A stretch of 64,000 bases of DNA, taken from assembly GCA_027924585.1 (NCBI GenBank), contig BSBM01000140.1, forward strand, positions 6,960,001 to 7,024,000, in the 5' to 3' direction. The position numbers and the translations under genes are program-made. Shown here in pieces: positions 36,901-47,047 of this stretch (its first letter is position 1; each line of letters opens with the position of its first letter). The DNA is from Larix kaempferi. Lineage: Eukaryota; Streptophyta; Pinopsida; Pinales; Pinaceae. The notes under the pieces are model-generated. The model was not told the DNA's origin and did not search any database. It saw only the letters and a list, made by a program, of their open reading frames with translations.

Positions 36901-37650
36901 AAGTTAACAATTTTTCCTGACATTTGCTTAATTTTGCATGACATACTGTCCAATGTGAGAGACAAGGAGGTAGGTTTTTGTGTAGACGAACTTAACGCAC
37001 CATTTTTCCATCCAACTATGGTCTCAATTTGGATAACAGATTCTTTTGACAGGAAAGATATTTAAGTTGATCTTCTGGGGAATCTACTTACATATTTATG
37101 CATGACTGAGCCTTTCTTGCTAAAAAAGGGACAACTTCTCAAAGGGTAGTGTGAAATTTTGTATTTGTTCTTATTTTAGGCTTGAATTTTTTATATGACT
37201 ACTAGATGCTTTACTCATGTACGATTTTGAATTATAACTTATATATAACTTGGATTTCTGTAGGTTGGAGTCTATACTGTCTTCATTAGAGGATAACAGT
37301 GTTGATGCACCCAAGGCTCCTGAATTCCTCGGTAGGATTCTTGTGAAATTGGTTGTTGAAGGAGTAATCCTTATTCAAGATATATCGAGGGAAATCAAGG
37401 ATTGAGGTACAGAGCTAGGAAGCTTATTAGAAATGGGTCATGGAGTAAAAGTTCTCGGTGTTGTTTTGGAAGATGTAAGAGGCTGAAGGGGGAGCCTGTA
37501 TTATTTGATTTGTACATCAAATTAGAAGTTCATTTAGAAAGCTTCATGCTTTCAAAACCAGGGTATTTTGAGGTATTTCTCAAGAATAAAAACATTCAAT
37601 GTTTGTACCCAGTCGACATTAGTAAACATCTGTAATTAAGAAAATTTGAA
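33975..37650 (+). pseudogene. eIF4G-like (eukaryotic translation initiation factor 4G) pseudogene with introns
   Basis: Parts of plant eIF4G appear in order. A Lys-rich region with TGDLYNAYKVQEEKQE (34590) is followed by the eIF4E-binding motif YSRDFLL (34817-34837, fits Y-x4-L-phi). Next comes a MIF4G domain (about 35396-36110; KSILNKLTPQNFEKLF, ISQIFDKALMEPTF, LGNIRFIGELYKK), a linker with SPYYAGTQMGYF, and a C-terminal MA3 region (FHPTMVSIWITDSF; APKAPEFLGRILVKL). Two probable introns are retained: 36852-36959 and 37146-37263 (GT..AG, frame kept across the second). In-frame stops lie at 34013, 34346, 35126, 35468, 35765 and 36146, with one frameshift near 36270 and decay after 37400. The real factor bridges the mRNA cap complex to the ribosome; this copy should not make it. 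Confidence 0.9.
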
Positions 37651-40600
37651 GGTTTCTTGCTTACAATTTTTAATGTTCAATTTTGTGCTTCATCTATCCC
37701 CTTTGATGTTGACAAGTGAATAGTTGGTTAGTTTTTAGCTCGTGCTCTAACTAAATGTGCATAAAAATCTTACCTTCATCCATTTCTTGAACATTTTTGT
37801 CTTTCTATCCTTCACATGAGTTTTGACGAAATAAAACAGTCTCTACAATTAGATGGTTAGTAATACTGCCTTGGCATTGAAGGGATCTCGGTGTACAAAT
37901 ATTTATAAAGCAAACATAAGGAATCAAGATGAAAAAGAAATTCAGTTGAAATTGTTACAACCCCATCCATACCTGATAACATTTAGAATTTTTAGGTATT
38001 TGAGCATGATCAACATTTTTTTTACTTCATGTCTAACACAGGTGTATTTGACACACAGGCAATTGATGAGGACATGAGGACTGATGCAAAGCTTGAAAAA
38101 GGACTTGTAAATCTTGAGATAAACAATATTCCAAAAGGTATGGTAACTCTGGAATGTTTGTTTTCAACGTTGTTTAAAAGTTTAGATCCATACCTACCTA
38201 TCTCAGTGAAGAACATCAAATCTACACTGACCTGAACATGTACACTTCACAACCTTAATTTAAGCAACATGAAGTAAATCTTCCTCTTTTGTCTGATCTA
38301 TTCCCAAGGAGCAAGCCAGTATACTTCTTTGGCTGAGCTTTCACTACCCTCTTTACTGCAAAAGATGAGATAAGAAAACCATAAAAAATGTTTAGTTAGG
38401 AGAAGCAGATGAAAGAGCTATGCAAGGAATGAAAACAAGTTTTGACATATTAAAAAGGAAAAAAAATCATATTTCCAAAACAAGCTTATTTAACTTATAA
38501 AAGTCATCTACAATATGACATTTGCAACTTTAACCAAAACCATAATGATTATTTTTTGGTTTTCAATGTGAAGAAAAAAAGTACATCTATCATTTCATGC
38601 AACTCAATTAAGTGTTTTCATGCAAGAACAGAGGTATTTGTAAGTTATTTTAATTGCATGTTACTTTTGTTGAAGCTTTGTGGTTAGATAAGATCTGCAA
38701 ATTAACAAAACGTTAGTCCAATGGGACTCAAAAGTACAATTAATAGTGACAAACTACCTTATGCAATCCAAGCTACCTTATGAAGTGAAGGATTTTCGTA
38801 GTTAGCATATTATGAATCAAGATTCTGCAAATTGAGCCTTAAATTAGAACTTTCATATGGAATTGAATGGTGTGTTTTAAGATATAAATTTTTATTTTCC
38901 TAGAGCTTTCCCCAATATCTCCACATCTCTGAGAGAGATTCTTTATTTGTGTTGTTGGCTTGGGTTGGTGGTTGGGATTGAACATGCAGGACCAGTATAT
39001 AAATCACATTACGTATGAAACAATATCTAACATTATTCTAAGGGGAAGAGGTTCTGTAAATTGTGAAGGTCTGCATGGTGAAGGTATCAGCCAGCTACCT
39101 TCAAAATTTATTTCTTTCTTGATGTTTTGGTTAAATTTATATTAAATTCTATGTTGGTACATTATAGGAAGTATATTTATTTAAATTGGGATCACTCTTT
39201 CAAATCCTTTTTAAGATTTAGTCTCAACAATGCTACCACAAATACTTCAACTTTCAAGATAATGTTTGTGCCGAAACCACTTCCTTCAAATGAGAGACAA
39301 ATAGAAAACTACCCCAAATCAATTTGTAAAAATATTCGTATTCTCCCATATTAATTAGAAATTCCAAATGAATATAAAAACTTTATCCTTTGTTATGATG
39401 ATTTCTCGATATTAGCTGCTTAAAGCAAGAAATCTTGATTCAAAAGTTGTATAAAATATTTCACCTTCGTATCATTTCCAAGGTGATGACAATCTTCAAT
39501 ATCTTAAAATCTACATATCATGGATATCTTCTTTCTCATTTGTAGGGCTTGGTTCAAGAATCTCAACAAGCCAAAAAGAATTCTTGTTCAGATTTTCCAA
39601 ACCTCCTACTCTAAAATATTTATGCTTTAGTATAAAGTATGACTCTATCTTCTTGTTCATATTTTCCAAACCTCCTACTCTAAAATTATTTTCATATAAC
39701 TATAAGAATATTAGGATCTTGATTAAAAGTAATCTACCTCCCTACCTGTAGGTAAGCATTACATCCATCACACTTGTACTTAATTTCTTCATCCAACAAC
39801 TTGAATACAATAAATTGTTCCAAAGTGTCCTCTAAAAATGATTTTAAGCATTCACAACTATTGAACCCAAACTGCCAGGATGATAACTATTCAAAGTCGA
39901 ATGGAAGTGTTTCTTCTTGGCAAACTTCTATATTTCAAATATGAGCCTCTATTTGATTTAGCATCTAAACATGACCTAAAAACTGTTGAGATGGTGGTTT
40001 TAGAATCAAAAGAATCTTACTATTACATTTCATGACACTCTTCCTTTGTTTGATAATGATGAAGCATAGGGTTATCCAAGTGATGCTTCCAACTCAATGG
40101 TGATGATGCACTCGCTTACTGAAACATTATGTCGCTTGGGAAGAACAAGAGAAGATAAATGTTGGCATGATCTTTCAGTAATTCATGCAATGTATAGCAA
40201 CTGTTATTCAACCAACAGGGAAATATCAACCAATTGTTCTTTAACTTCAAGTCATGTGTTGTCTTCATCAGGTTTCCCAACACAACAATTTCATGCACAT
40301 TAAAAAAAAGTAACAGTATCTCAAGAATTTCCACTTAACACATAATATTCTATATATATATTTGGTCAAAGAGGTGAAACATAAACCACAAATTAGCTGT
40401 AATATATCTCCATTTGTTCCTCCCATAAGCACCAATGATGAAAATGGAAACCAACCTCTCTTTTCGATTGACAATTTTGGTTTGGAATTACTTTAAACTA
40501 TGAGAGTAGTATCCTATAATCTAACAAACACTCATCATATAGATGCAAAACCTCAATTGACCATCCCAGGTACCATGATACCATATGTTTCCCATACAAC

Positions 40601-40966
40601 TAGGTATTTCATATTTCCCACAATTGAGTTATTAGGTTGTTAGACTAAATTGTACTCAAGCAAGTGACATAAATTTCGCAAAGACCAATACGGTAGTGAT
40701 TCTGCAAATTTCAAGGCTTAATGAAACAAATAGGATAAACAAAGTAAAACTTGTGTCATTCCTTTGGAACTTACTTCTGACCACTGCAATATCTTAGTGC
40801 TAGTTCCTTGAATTTTCCCCAAAGGGATTATTCCTATAGAGTTATAACACCCATGAACATTTCAACAGGTACAATCATGAGTCGAAACTAGGGGATTTGT
40901 CTTATGTCAATCTACAAACACTTTCTATGTGCAATAGCTCTAGATCCTGTCGAGAATCCAAAGGGA
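37651..40966. other. AT-rich flank, no gene supported
   Basis: Apart from the exon-like piece at 38042-38137, I see no coding sequence, RNA gene or element ends. Small near-duplicates occur (CTTCTTGTTCA.ATTTTCCAAACCTCCTACTCTAAAAT at 39580 and 39650). This is the pre-insertion neighbourhood of gypsy B. Confidence 0.55.
38042..38137 (+). other. Exon-like 96-bp segment
   Basis: A pyrimidine-rich tract and CACAG precede it and AAAAG|GTATGG follows, so acceptor and donor are both plausible. The open frame (VFDTQAIDEDMRTDAKLEKG and on to NIPKG) has balanced, charged composition unlike the surroundings. It is a multiple of three, phase 1-1. The protein is not recognised; it could be a stranded exon of a broken host gene. 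Confidence 0.3.
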
Positions 40967-40971
40967 CCTGT

Positions 40972-41699
40972 TGTTGGCCCGGTTTTGCAACCAGGCTTAG
41001 TGCTATGGGCACCTGCTAACTAGTAGCAGCAGTTTCAATAGAAATAAAAACAATAAACTAAATAAACAATATTATTCATGGATCTAAGCAAGAATCTAAG
41101 CAAATAATTTAAACATTTCAAAATCAAGAACAAGAAACATAAGAAATAATTTTTTTGTATTGAAAAATGGGGGGCAAGCAAGTGCTTGCGATATTACCTT
41201 CAATGGTGAAGGTTGATGTTGAGCAACTCCCAAGATGAGTAGCTCCAAACTCCAAGAGGTCTCCTTCTCCAAGGTTGCTTCAATGGCTAAAAGTGCTCAG
41301 GGGAGATTTCAGCAGCATAAGGATGAGATAATGGAAGGATGTGAAATGAGGAGCCCCTACCACCTTTTTATAGGTTTTGGTGGTGGGAGATACCATTTGT
41401 GGTTTTGTGGAAACCAAATGGTATTGACCTACATGGTTTAGGTACTTTTCCCTCCTTTTTCCTTTTTTGAATAAAAATAATATTTTAATTCCCTTTTTAA
41501 TATTTTTGGGAATTTGGACCCTTTTTGAGGGTTTTTTATGATTTTTTTTGGAAAAATAATCTTTTTTAATGGAAAAAGGGGTGTACTAAGGTCTTTTGGT
41601 GACCTTTTGTTGGTTTCAGAGGCTCATATGGTGGAAAAGTGGACAAATGGGTCATGTGAGTAAGGGAATGAGCTAGTGAGCACTTTTTAGGTGTTAACA
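40972..41699 (-). repeat. Gypsy B 3' LTR (728 bp)
   Basis: TGTTGGCCCGG..GGTGTTAACA. It differs from the other LTR at about 41273 (G against A) and in CCCTCC against CCCTCA near 41455; no other difference seen by eye. Confidence 0.95.
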
Positions 41700-41700
41700 G

Positions 41701-41712
41701 ATTGCCCCCTGA
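41701..41712 (-). other. Gypsy B polypurine tract
   Basis: Minus-strand AGGGGGCAAT, one base before the 3' LTR. Confidence 0.8.
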
Positions 41713-43384
41713 TGTGTGAGGGCAGGAGCTCATCGTATGGCCGATAGACATCATAGTTCATTTGTCTTTTTCTGGGGTTTTAGGGGAGAGAAGAGACCGG
41801 TTGGAGACTGGAGCCACGGCCCTTGGAAGCTGCAAAAACAAAAAATATTACATGGCCTCAATATGAATGAGGTATAAGCTCTGATAAAGGACGAGCCGGG
41901 CATTCCCATGCTCGTATCAAGACATATACAAAACAATTAGTCCCAAGAAGGGGGATCTAATACGTAAAGAAATATACTGGTACATCATAATGGTCCAGAG
42001 GGGACATGATTGTGGGATATACTCATGATCATGAATGATCTCAATAACTGATACACTGGAATAACTGTGGAACTGCTGAAACTGAAGGTGTCCAACATCT
42101 GTAGGGACTCAAAGACTATGAGTCATCTCTGAGAAATAATGTAACTGTATACTCAAGGGAGTATGAAACAGGGGTAAGTCTGAATACTGTCGCCATGCGC
42201 AACCCGGATATCCATAGAAAAAAGTGTAGCTGGTGTGATCCATAGGAAGACTCTCAAATGTGGAGGAGTCAGGAGGTATCCGGGGTCTTCGACTAATAAC
42301 TGAACGGACCAATACCCTGTGCGAGTCTCAACGATGCGATCAAGGTGTTGAAGTCGAGCATGTGAGAAACAACCATTTGGAGAGGCACTGAGGATTCCTC
42401 TCGAAATGATTCGTAGGCACTCATTATAAATCGTAATGAGTCCAAGACACAGGGACCTCTAGGTCTATCCTCTGGAATCAATGTGGTTGTCGTTGACAGA
42501 GGGAGACCAGCAACTAACAAGGCAATGATGCTTCCTTGACAGGAGCACGAGGTGTAGAACTGAAGTGATGTAGTACTGCTGGTAGGACTGACATACTTGT
42601 GGGGATGGGAAATAACTGGGTCAAAAATGGGTAGACTCAAACTTCCTTTGTTCAGAGCATGATGACGTGGTTGACCTGGCAGCGTAGGGAACTGACTTGT
42701 AGGTGTGGGGATCATATTTTAGGGACTGAATGGTATGTACTGACTCTGGGGGGGTGAAGCTGATGGTAGCTGTCGAGGGAGTTTCCGGGTGACATACTGC
42801 AGAATACTCTGAACAAAGGCGACCAGAATGGGGAAGCTGCTATGTGAGTAGACATGATCTGTCGTGGCGCCAAGAGGCACCATTCTTCCTTCTTCGTAGT
42901 TTTAATGAGCTCCAAGAAGGGATAAAAGTGTGCTCTGAAATGGTACGGTCCTGTGGATTTTGTGAGCCCAGGACGGCACATGCTCATGGTTGCTTTCATG
43001 TTTAGAGAGTCTGAAAACGGTAAGTGGACTCTGTTGGTGTTTCTTTTTCGTAGTTTAGTCTCCAAGGCCCGAAAAAGCATAAAATGATGCGGATGGAGAA
43101 CTCTTCTAGCCGATGTGACTAGAGTATACCTTTTTCGTAATTAGTCTACGAGGTCCGGAAAAGGGGTAAACTTATACCAGGTAGACGCCCTTTCAGATAC
43201 GTTTAACGAGCATGAAAGGAAACAAGGTTGCTCGGCAATCTTTTCATTGTTTGTAGGAGTCAGAAAAGAGCTTAACAGAAACTCCCTAAGTGCCTTTTTC
43301 GTAAAAGGGGTTGCTCGGCCCGTAAAAGGGGTAAAATTATACCGAACAAAAATGGATTGATGAGGGCGAGAAAAGGTCTCAAGC
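41713..43384 (-). other. Gypsy B 3' tail, noncoding
   Basis: No gene supported; stops in all frames. Gypsy A 3940-5200 is a diverged copy. Contains short paired motifs CCTTTTTCGTAA..GAGGTCCG and CCTTTTTCGTAAAAGG (near 43128 and 43293). Confidence 0.65.
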
Positions 43385-43790
43385 ATCATCATGTGTGCGG
43401 AAAACTGAATCTGGTGATATATGACACGCCAAAAATGAAGAACGGCCGATGTGGCACGCAAACCGAGGGGACGAGGGGGCATGGAAAAAATGCCCAGAAA
43501 ATATGGGGATGAGAGCGAGAAATGATCTCAAGCATCATCAAGAGCGCGGAAAACTGAATCCGGCTATATAAGGCACGTCTAAAACGGAGAACGGCCGATG
43601 TGGCACGCAAACCGAGGCGACGAGGGGGCGTGGAAAAAATGCCCGAAAAATATAAAGGTGAGAGCGAGAAATGATCTCAAGCATCATCACGAGCGCGGAA
43701 AACTGAATCCTTCTATATAAGGCACGTCTAAAACGGAGAACGGCCGATGTGGCACGCAAACCGAGGTGACGAGGGAGGCTAAAAAATGGT
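43385..43790 (-). repeat. 149-bp tandem repeats in the gypsy B 3' tail
   Basis: Almost three copies, starting around 43370, 43510 and 43660, share GAGCGAGAAATGATCTCAAG, GAAAACTGAATC and GATGTGGCACGCAAACCGAG. Spacing between matching frames is 149 bp. Gypsy A has the same repeats near 5370-5720. Confidence 0.85.
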
Positions 43791-43929
43791 CAAAAAATGG
43801 ACCCTGTGAAAACGGGAAACGGAAGGAACCTCTATGAAGTTCTCGCTGTGCTGATCCCAACGGTACCAACGGTTTGAGAAATGGACTTCGTATGACCCTG
43901 CAATGGTTGTTTGAAATTTGTGGAATTTC

Positions 43930-43937
43930 TATAAATA
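43930..43937 (+). promoter_or_regulatory. TATA box-like TATAAATA upstream of the antisense gene
   Basis: TATAAATA on the plus strand, followed by GGACGTGGGGCCC. It lies about 540 bp before the plant-mobile-domain start codon and in the same direction, antisense to gypsy B. It could serve as the gene's own promoter. Inference from position and motif only. Confidence 0.4.
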
Positions 43938-44139
43938 GGACGTGGGGCCCAATATGACTTGTCATTGTTACGTGCGAGTTTGATAGAGCTGTCAGAGCTA
44001 TTTCTCGATTTCCGGGAGATTTCACCGTTGGTTTTCGATTTAGCGAGTTGTAGGTAACTCTATTCGCCTTAACCTTGTCAATTATGTCTTTTTTGTTTGG
44101 CGGTGGGCCCCCGAAGGCCGCGAAACTTCACGTTGACTC

Positions 44140-44425
44140 TCCAACGTGGAACCGCGCGGGTTTCGGGGCTGAACCCGCGATGAACCGCGCGGGTTTTAAG
44201 CTCACAGTCGCGATGTTCATCGCGACTGTGAGGTCGGAACCCGCGATGTTCATCGCGTGTTCGTGGGGGATAGTCGCGATGTTCATCGCGACTGTCCTGC
44301 CAAAATCCGCAATGTTCATCGCGGGTTTTTGCATGGATCCCGCGATGGTCATCGCGGCTTTTTGTGGAAAAGCCGCGATGGGCAGCGCGGATTTTTGTGT
44401 AAAAGCCGTGATGGGATTTTTGTAA
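44140..44425. repeat. CG-rich palindromic repeats in the gypsy B 3' region
   Basis: Units such as AGTCGCGATG-TT-CATCGCGACT (perfect 10-bp arms, 44205-44226 region and again near 44272) alternate with GCGGGTTT and CCGCGATG words. The array has about nine units with spacing near 33 bp. It is a variant of the array in the leader of the same element (61650-61940). It lies between the TATA-like box and the ATG of the antisense gene, so it would form the leader of that transcript. Confidence 0.85.
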
Positions 44426-44470
44426 ATTTTTTGTGCTGGGGCTAAAAATTTCCTGTGTTTTCCTGGCAGG

Positions 44471-45918
44471 ATGTTGCGGAGAGCTCAGTTCGTGTGGCGG
44501 GAGAGAGAGATTGATGCCGAGATGATGTTGAGGATCGAGACTGATGGAGGGGTGAGACAGACCCTAGCCATGAGCGGACTCTTGAAGTTCGCTCAGATTC
44601 CTCCTATCCGTTCAGTGAGGCGACTCCTGAACAAGCTCGTGCAGTGGTGGGTGCCGGCAGAGGGTGCCTTCATTATTGGTGGTGAGAGATTAGAGATTAC
44701 TCTCACTGATGTATATTTTTTGACTGGTTTGCCTCGCTTGGGTGAGGTGGGTGATATTTCTCTGAGGTTGCCTCTGGGTGTGGATATGGAGGACCTCTTA
44801 CAGACCTTCTGTGTGGATGACGCTGTTTTGGTAAACAGCTCTATTAGTCTGAAGTTCCTACGTGAGTGGGATATGCGGGTTGTTGGTGCCTGTGTTCTGA
44901 GGGTTTTGGGTGCTGCTGCACCACATCGTATGTCTGGGGGGCAGACGATGATGGTGGATTCTGTTCTACGGGGTACTTATTACGCCTGGGCGCAGATGTT
45001 CTTGGCCGGTGTCCGGAGAGATCTGGACAAGGCCGTGAGAGAGGGAGGCGAGTTTTGTTACGCCTCGTTTTTATGTTGTTTTTTCTTTGAGCGGGTGCCG
45101 ACCTTGCGGCCACATGTACCCGTTCATGCTGGGCTTCCGAGCGAGCCTCGTATGATGAGGTGGGGGCAGATGATGCCCCGTGCAGGCGGTGGTATCCGTG
45201 GCTACTTCACAGAGGATTTCTACCAGCAGTGGGAGCAGATGCCTCTGGTGATCGAGGACTATCCCTACACCGGCATGGACTACCGGGGTGACCCAGAGAT
45301 GCCACGTCCGCCAGGACAGGCCTGGAGCTTGGACGGTATGTTTTTGTGTTTTCTGTGATATTATACCATATGTAGTTTGATTTTTCATGATGATATCTCT
45401 TGTATAGTATCTGATGGTTTTATTTTCTTTGTACAGATGTGGGTCCAGTACCACCACGTGACTATGTGGCTCGGCAGGGGCGGGCGATGGTGGTCGCTCG
45501 TCCCCCTGTACCTGTACCTCCTCCACGCGGTGGAGGATATGCAGCTCATGGGCGAGGGGTTGGCCCTCACGACGATGCTATAGATGGTGTCCGACGGACT
45601 TTAGCCCGGATCGTAGCTGGGCTCCCCGAGGATGGCTGGAGGGACCTTGATCGGGACATCTTGCAGGGATGTCTTGGTGCGCCGCCTGAGTGGCAGTCAC
45701 TTCTGTTGAGGGCAGCGGTGTTCGTTGCGAGACACGGGGGTGGTGGACAGGGTGTTCCGGCAGAGCCGGCTCAGGGGAGGATACGTCTGAGGGACGATCC
45801 AGCGGGGCCAGCAGAGCGGCGAGTTCGGGGTCGTCATGACCCGGCGGGGCCGGCGGAGGAGGAGTTGGAGGAGGAGCCGGAGGAGGAGCCGGAGGATCCT
45901 AGGGATCCTGATGAGTAG
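44471..45918 (+). CDS. Plant-mobile-domain (PMD) protein, antisense to gypsy B, two exons
   Basis: Exon 1 is 44471-45335 and exon 2 is 45437-45918, joined over a 101-bp GT..AG intron (donor G|GTATGT, acceptor TTTGTACAG). The join keeps the frame (..LD-D-VGPVPP..) and gives 448 residues. Residues ~25-290 carry plant-mobile-domain features: LLNKLVQWWVPAEGAFIIGG, then ITLTDVYFLTGLPRLGE, an ALA/AAPH segment, a Tyr/Phe-rich CFFFERVP stretch and YPYTGMDYRGDPEMP. The C-terminus is Arg/Gly/Pro-rich with repeated DDPAGPAE-like and acidic EEEPE runs. Members of this plant family act in silencing and meristem genome stability or are carried by transposons. CTGGCAG directly before the ATG looks like a splice acceptor, so an upstream exon is possible. 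No stop or frameshift is seen. Confidence 0.7.
45336..45436 (+). other. Intron of the antisense PMD gene
   Basis: 101 bp, T-rich (TTTTTGTGTTTTCTG..TTTTATTTTCTTTGTACAG), much more AT-rich than the flanking exons. Removing it joins two long open frames exactly. Confidence 0.75.
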
Positions 45919-46074
45919 ATATATGTATTTGCCCCCAAATGTTGATGAGCATATGGGGAAGCATTTTTGTCCGACAGATGTATTTTTTGTATATCGGGTG
46001 TTGAGGGCACTTATGACATTTGACTATTTGATTTATATATATATGTGGATATATATTTTAGATATATTGTCGTG

Positions 46075-46312
46075 TATGCACGTGGATGCACACTTGTCTT
46101 TTGTATATGCCCGTGGAGGCACATGTTATGCACGTGGATGCAGTATGTTTGTTGATTTATGTATGCCCGTGGAGGCACCTGTTTATGCACATGGATGCAT
46201 TATTTGGTTTGTTTGGTTTATGCCCGTGGAGGCACATGTTATGCATGTGGATGCAATATTGGTTTTTGTATATGCCCGTGGAGGCACATATTTTGCACAT
46301 GGATGCATTTTT
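46075..46312. repeat. Short tandem repeat between the PMD gene and the RNase H frame
   Basis: Five imperfect copies of 'ATGCCCGTGGAGGCAC' and 'ATGCACGTGGATGCA' words, about 45-60 bp apart. GTGGAGGCAC and GCACGTGGATGC suggest an ancient CACGTG-type core. It separates the convergent 3' ends of the PMD gene and the element's sense frames. Confidence 0.8.
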
Positions 46313-46315
46313 TGT

Positions 46316-46753
46316 TTATGGATATGACATGATGTGATTGGTGTGCCAGTCGAGGACACTGTTGGCCATATTATCTGCTACACTATTGAGGTGTCTTGGT
46401 ACATGTGTGAATGTAATGGATTCAAACTGTCTAACCATTTGTTTAGTGCGCAGGAATTTTCTGAAGAGACAGGGATCGCGTACCTGGTAATCATTGTTGA
46501 GCTGGGAAACTAGGAGCTGTGAGTCCAAGAAAACGTTGAGGTGACGTATGCTCATCTGGAGAGCAGCGGCCAGGAGACCGGTCACGGCATCGTATTCAGC
46601 TTGATTATTGGTAGCGGCACCTAAACATACTCCATCAATGTGAATTAACTCATGTGAAGGGGAGTATATTACCCAAGCTGCGGAGGCGAGATTGGGAGAC
46701 CAACGGCTTGCACCATCAGCGAAACCGACATGGCAGAGTGGAAGAGGCTCCAT
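46316..46753 (-). CDS. Separate RNase H (RNase HI fold) reading frame of gypsy B
   Basis: 145 residues, intact, starting ATG at 46753. Catalytic set visible: Asp13 (GFADGAS), Glu53 (NNQAEYDAV), Asp77 (VFLDSQLLVSQ), Asp127 (NSVADNMAN). The NNQAEY and LDSQL motifs resemble the second, archaeal-like RNase H that Tat-group elements acquired. It would cut RNA in RNA:DNA hybrids during cDNA synthesis. Oddly it lies after the integrase tail, with a stop and about 105 bases between them, whereas in Tat elements as I know them the extra RNase H sits before integrase. It could be a separate small ORF or a rearranged pol piece. The deletion next door makes the original order uncertain. Confidence 0.8.
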   Translation of the reverse strand: MEPLPLCHVGFADGASRWSPNLASAAWVIYSPSHELIHIDGVCLGAATNNQAEYDAVTGLLAAALQMSIRHLNVFLDSQLLVSQLNNDYQVRDPCLFRKFLRTKQMVRQFESITFTHVPRHLNSVADNMANSVLDWHTNHIMSYP

Positions 46754-46857
46754 CTGTGGTCATGCAGAGAAAAACAAATATTTAGGTTTTTGAAATTTTT
46801 TGTGAACGAAAAATGTATGCCTATACTAAAATGGACGATGGTGTCCATCAGATTTTC

Positions 46858-47047
46858 TATGGGTAAAATCGTTTAAGGTACAACCTGTTGCGTGGGTTGC
46901 GTAAGGTGTTGCCTTCTGAATCAGTCAGAATGTATGCCCCCTGCCCGAGGCAGGTGTGTATGATATAGGGGCCTTGCCACATAGACACGAACTTTCCCTT
47001 TCCGGTTTTATCATGAGCTTGATCGTAAGCAAGGACAAGGTCTGGCT
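46858..47047 (-). pseudogene. Gypsy B: integrase C-terminal tail
   Basis: A minus-strand frame reads DLVLAYDQAHDKTGKGKF, then SMWQGPYIIH, ending NRLYLKRFYP and TAG at 46858. This is the typical end of a Tat-type integrase. It begins in a different frame immediately after the RNase H words IYYVSQT of the reverse-transcriptase frame. The zinc-binding and catalytic core of integrase and the second half of RNase H are therefore deleted. Without the core the element cannot integrate its own DNA. Confidence 0.8.

Noticed and set aside
45836-46327. Frame continuing past the PMD gene into HVDAHLSFVYARGG-like repeats
   Set aside because: Out of frame with exon 2, made of the short tandem repeat at 46075-46312.
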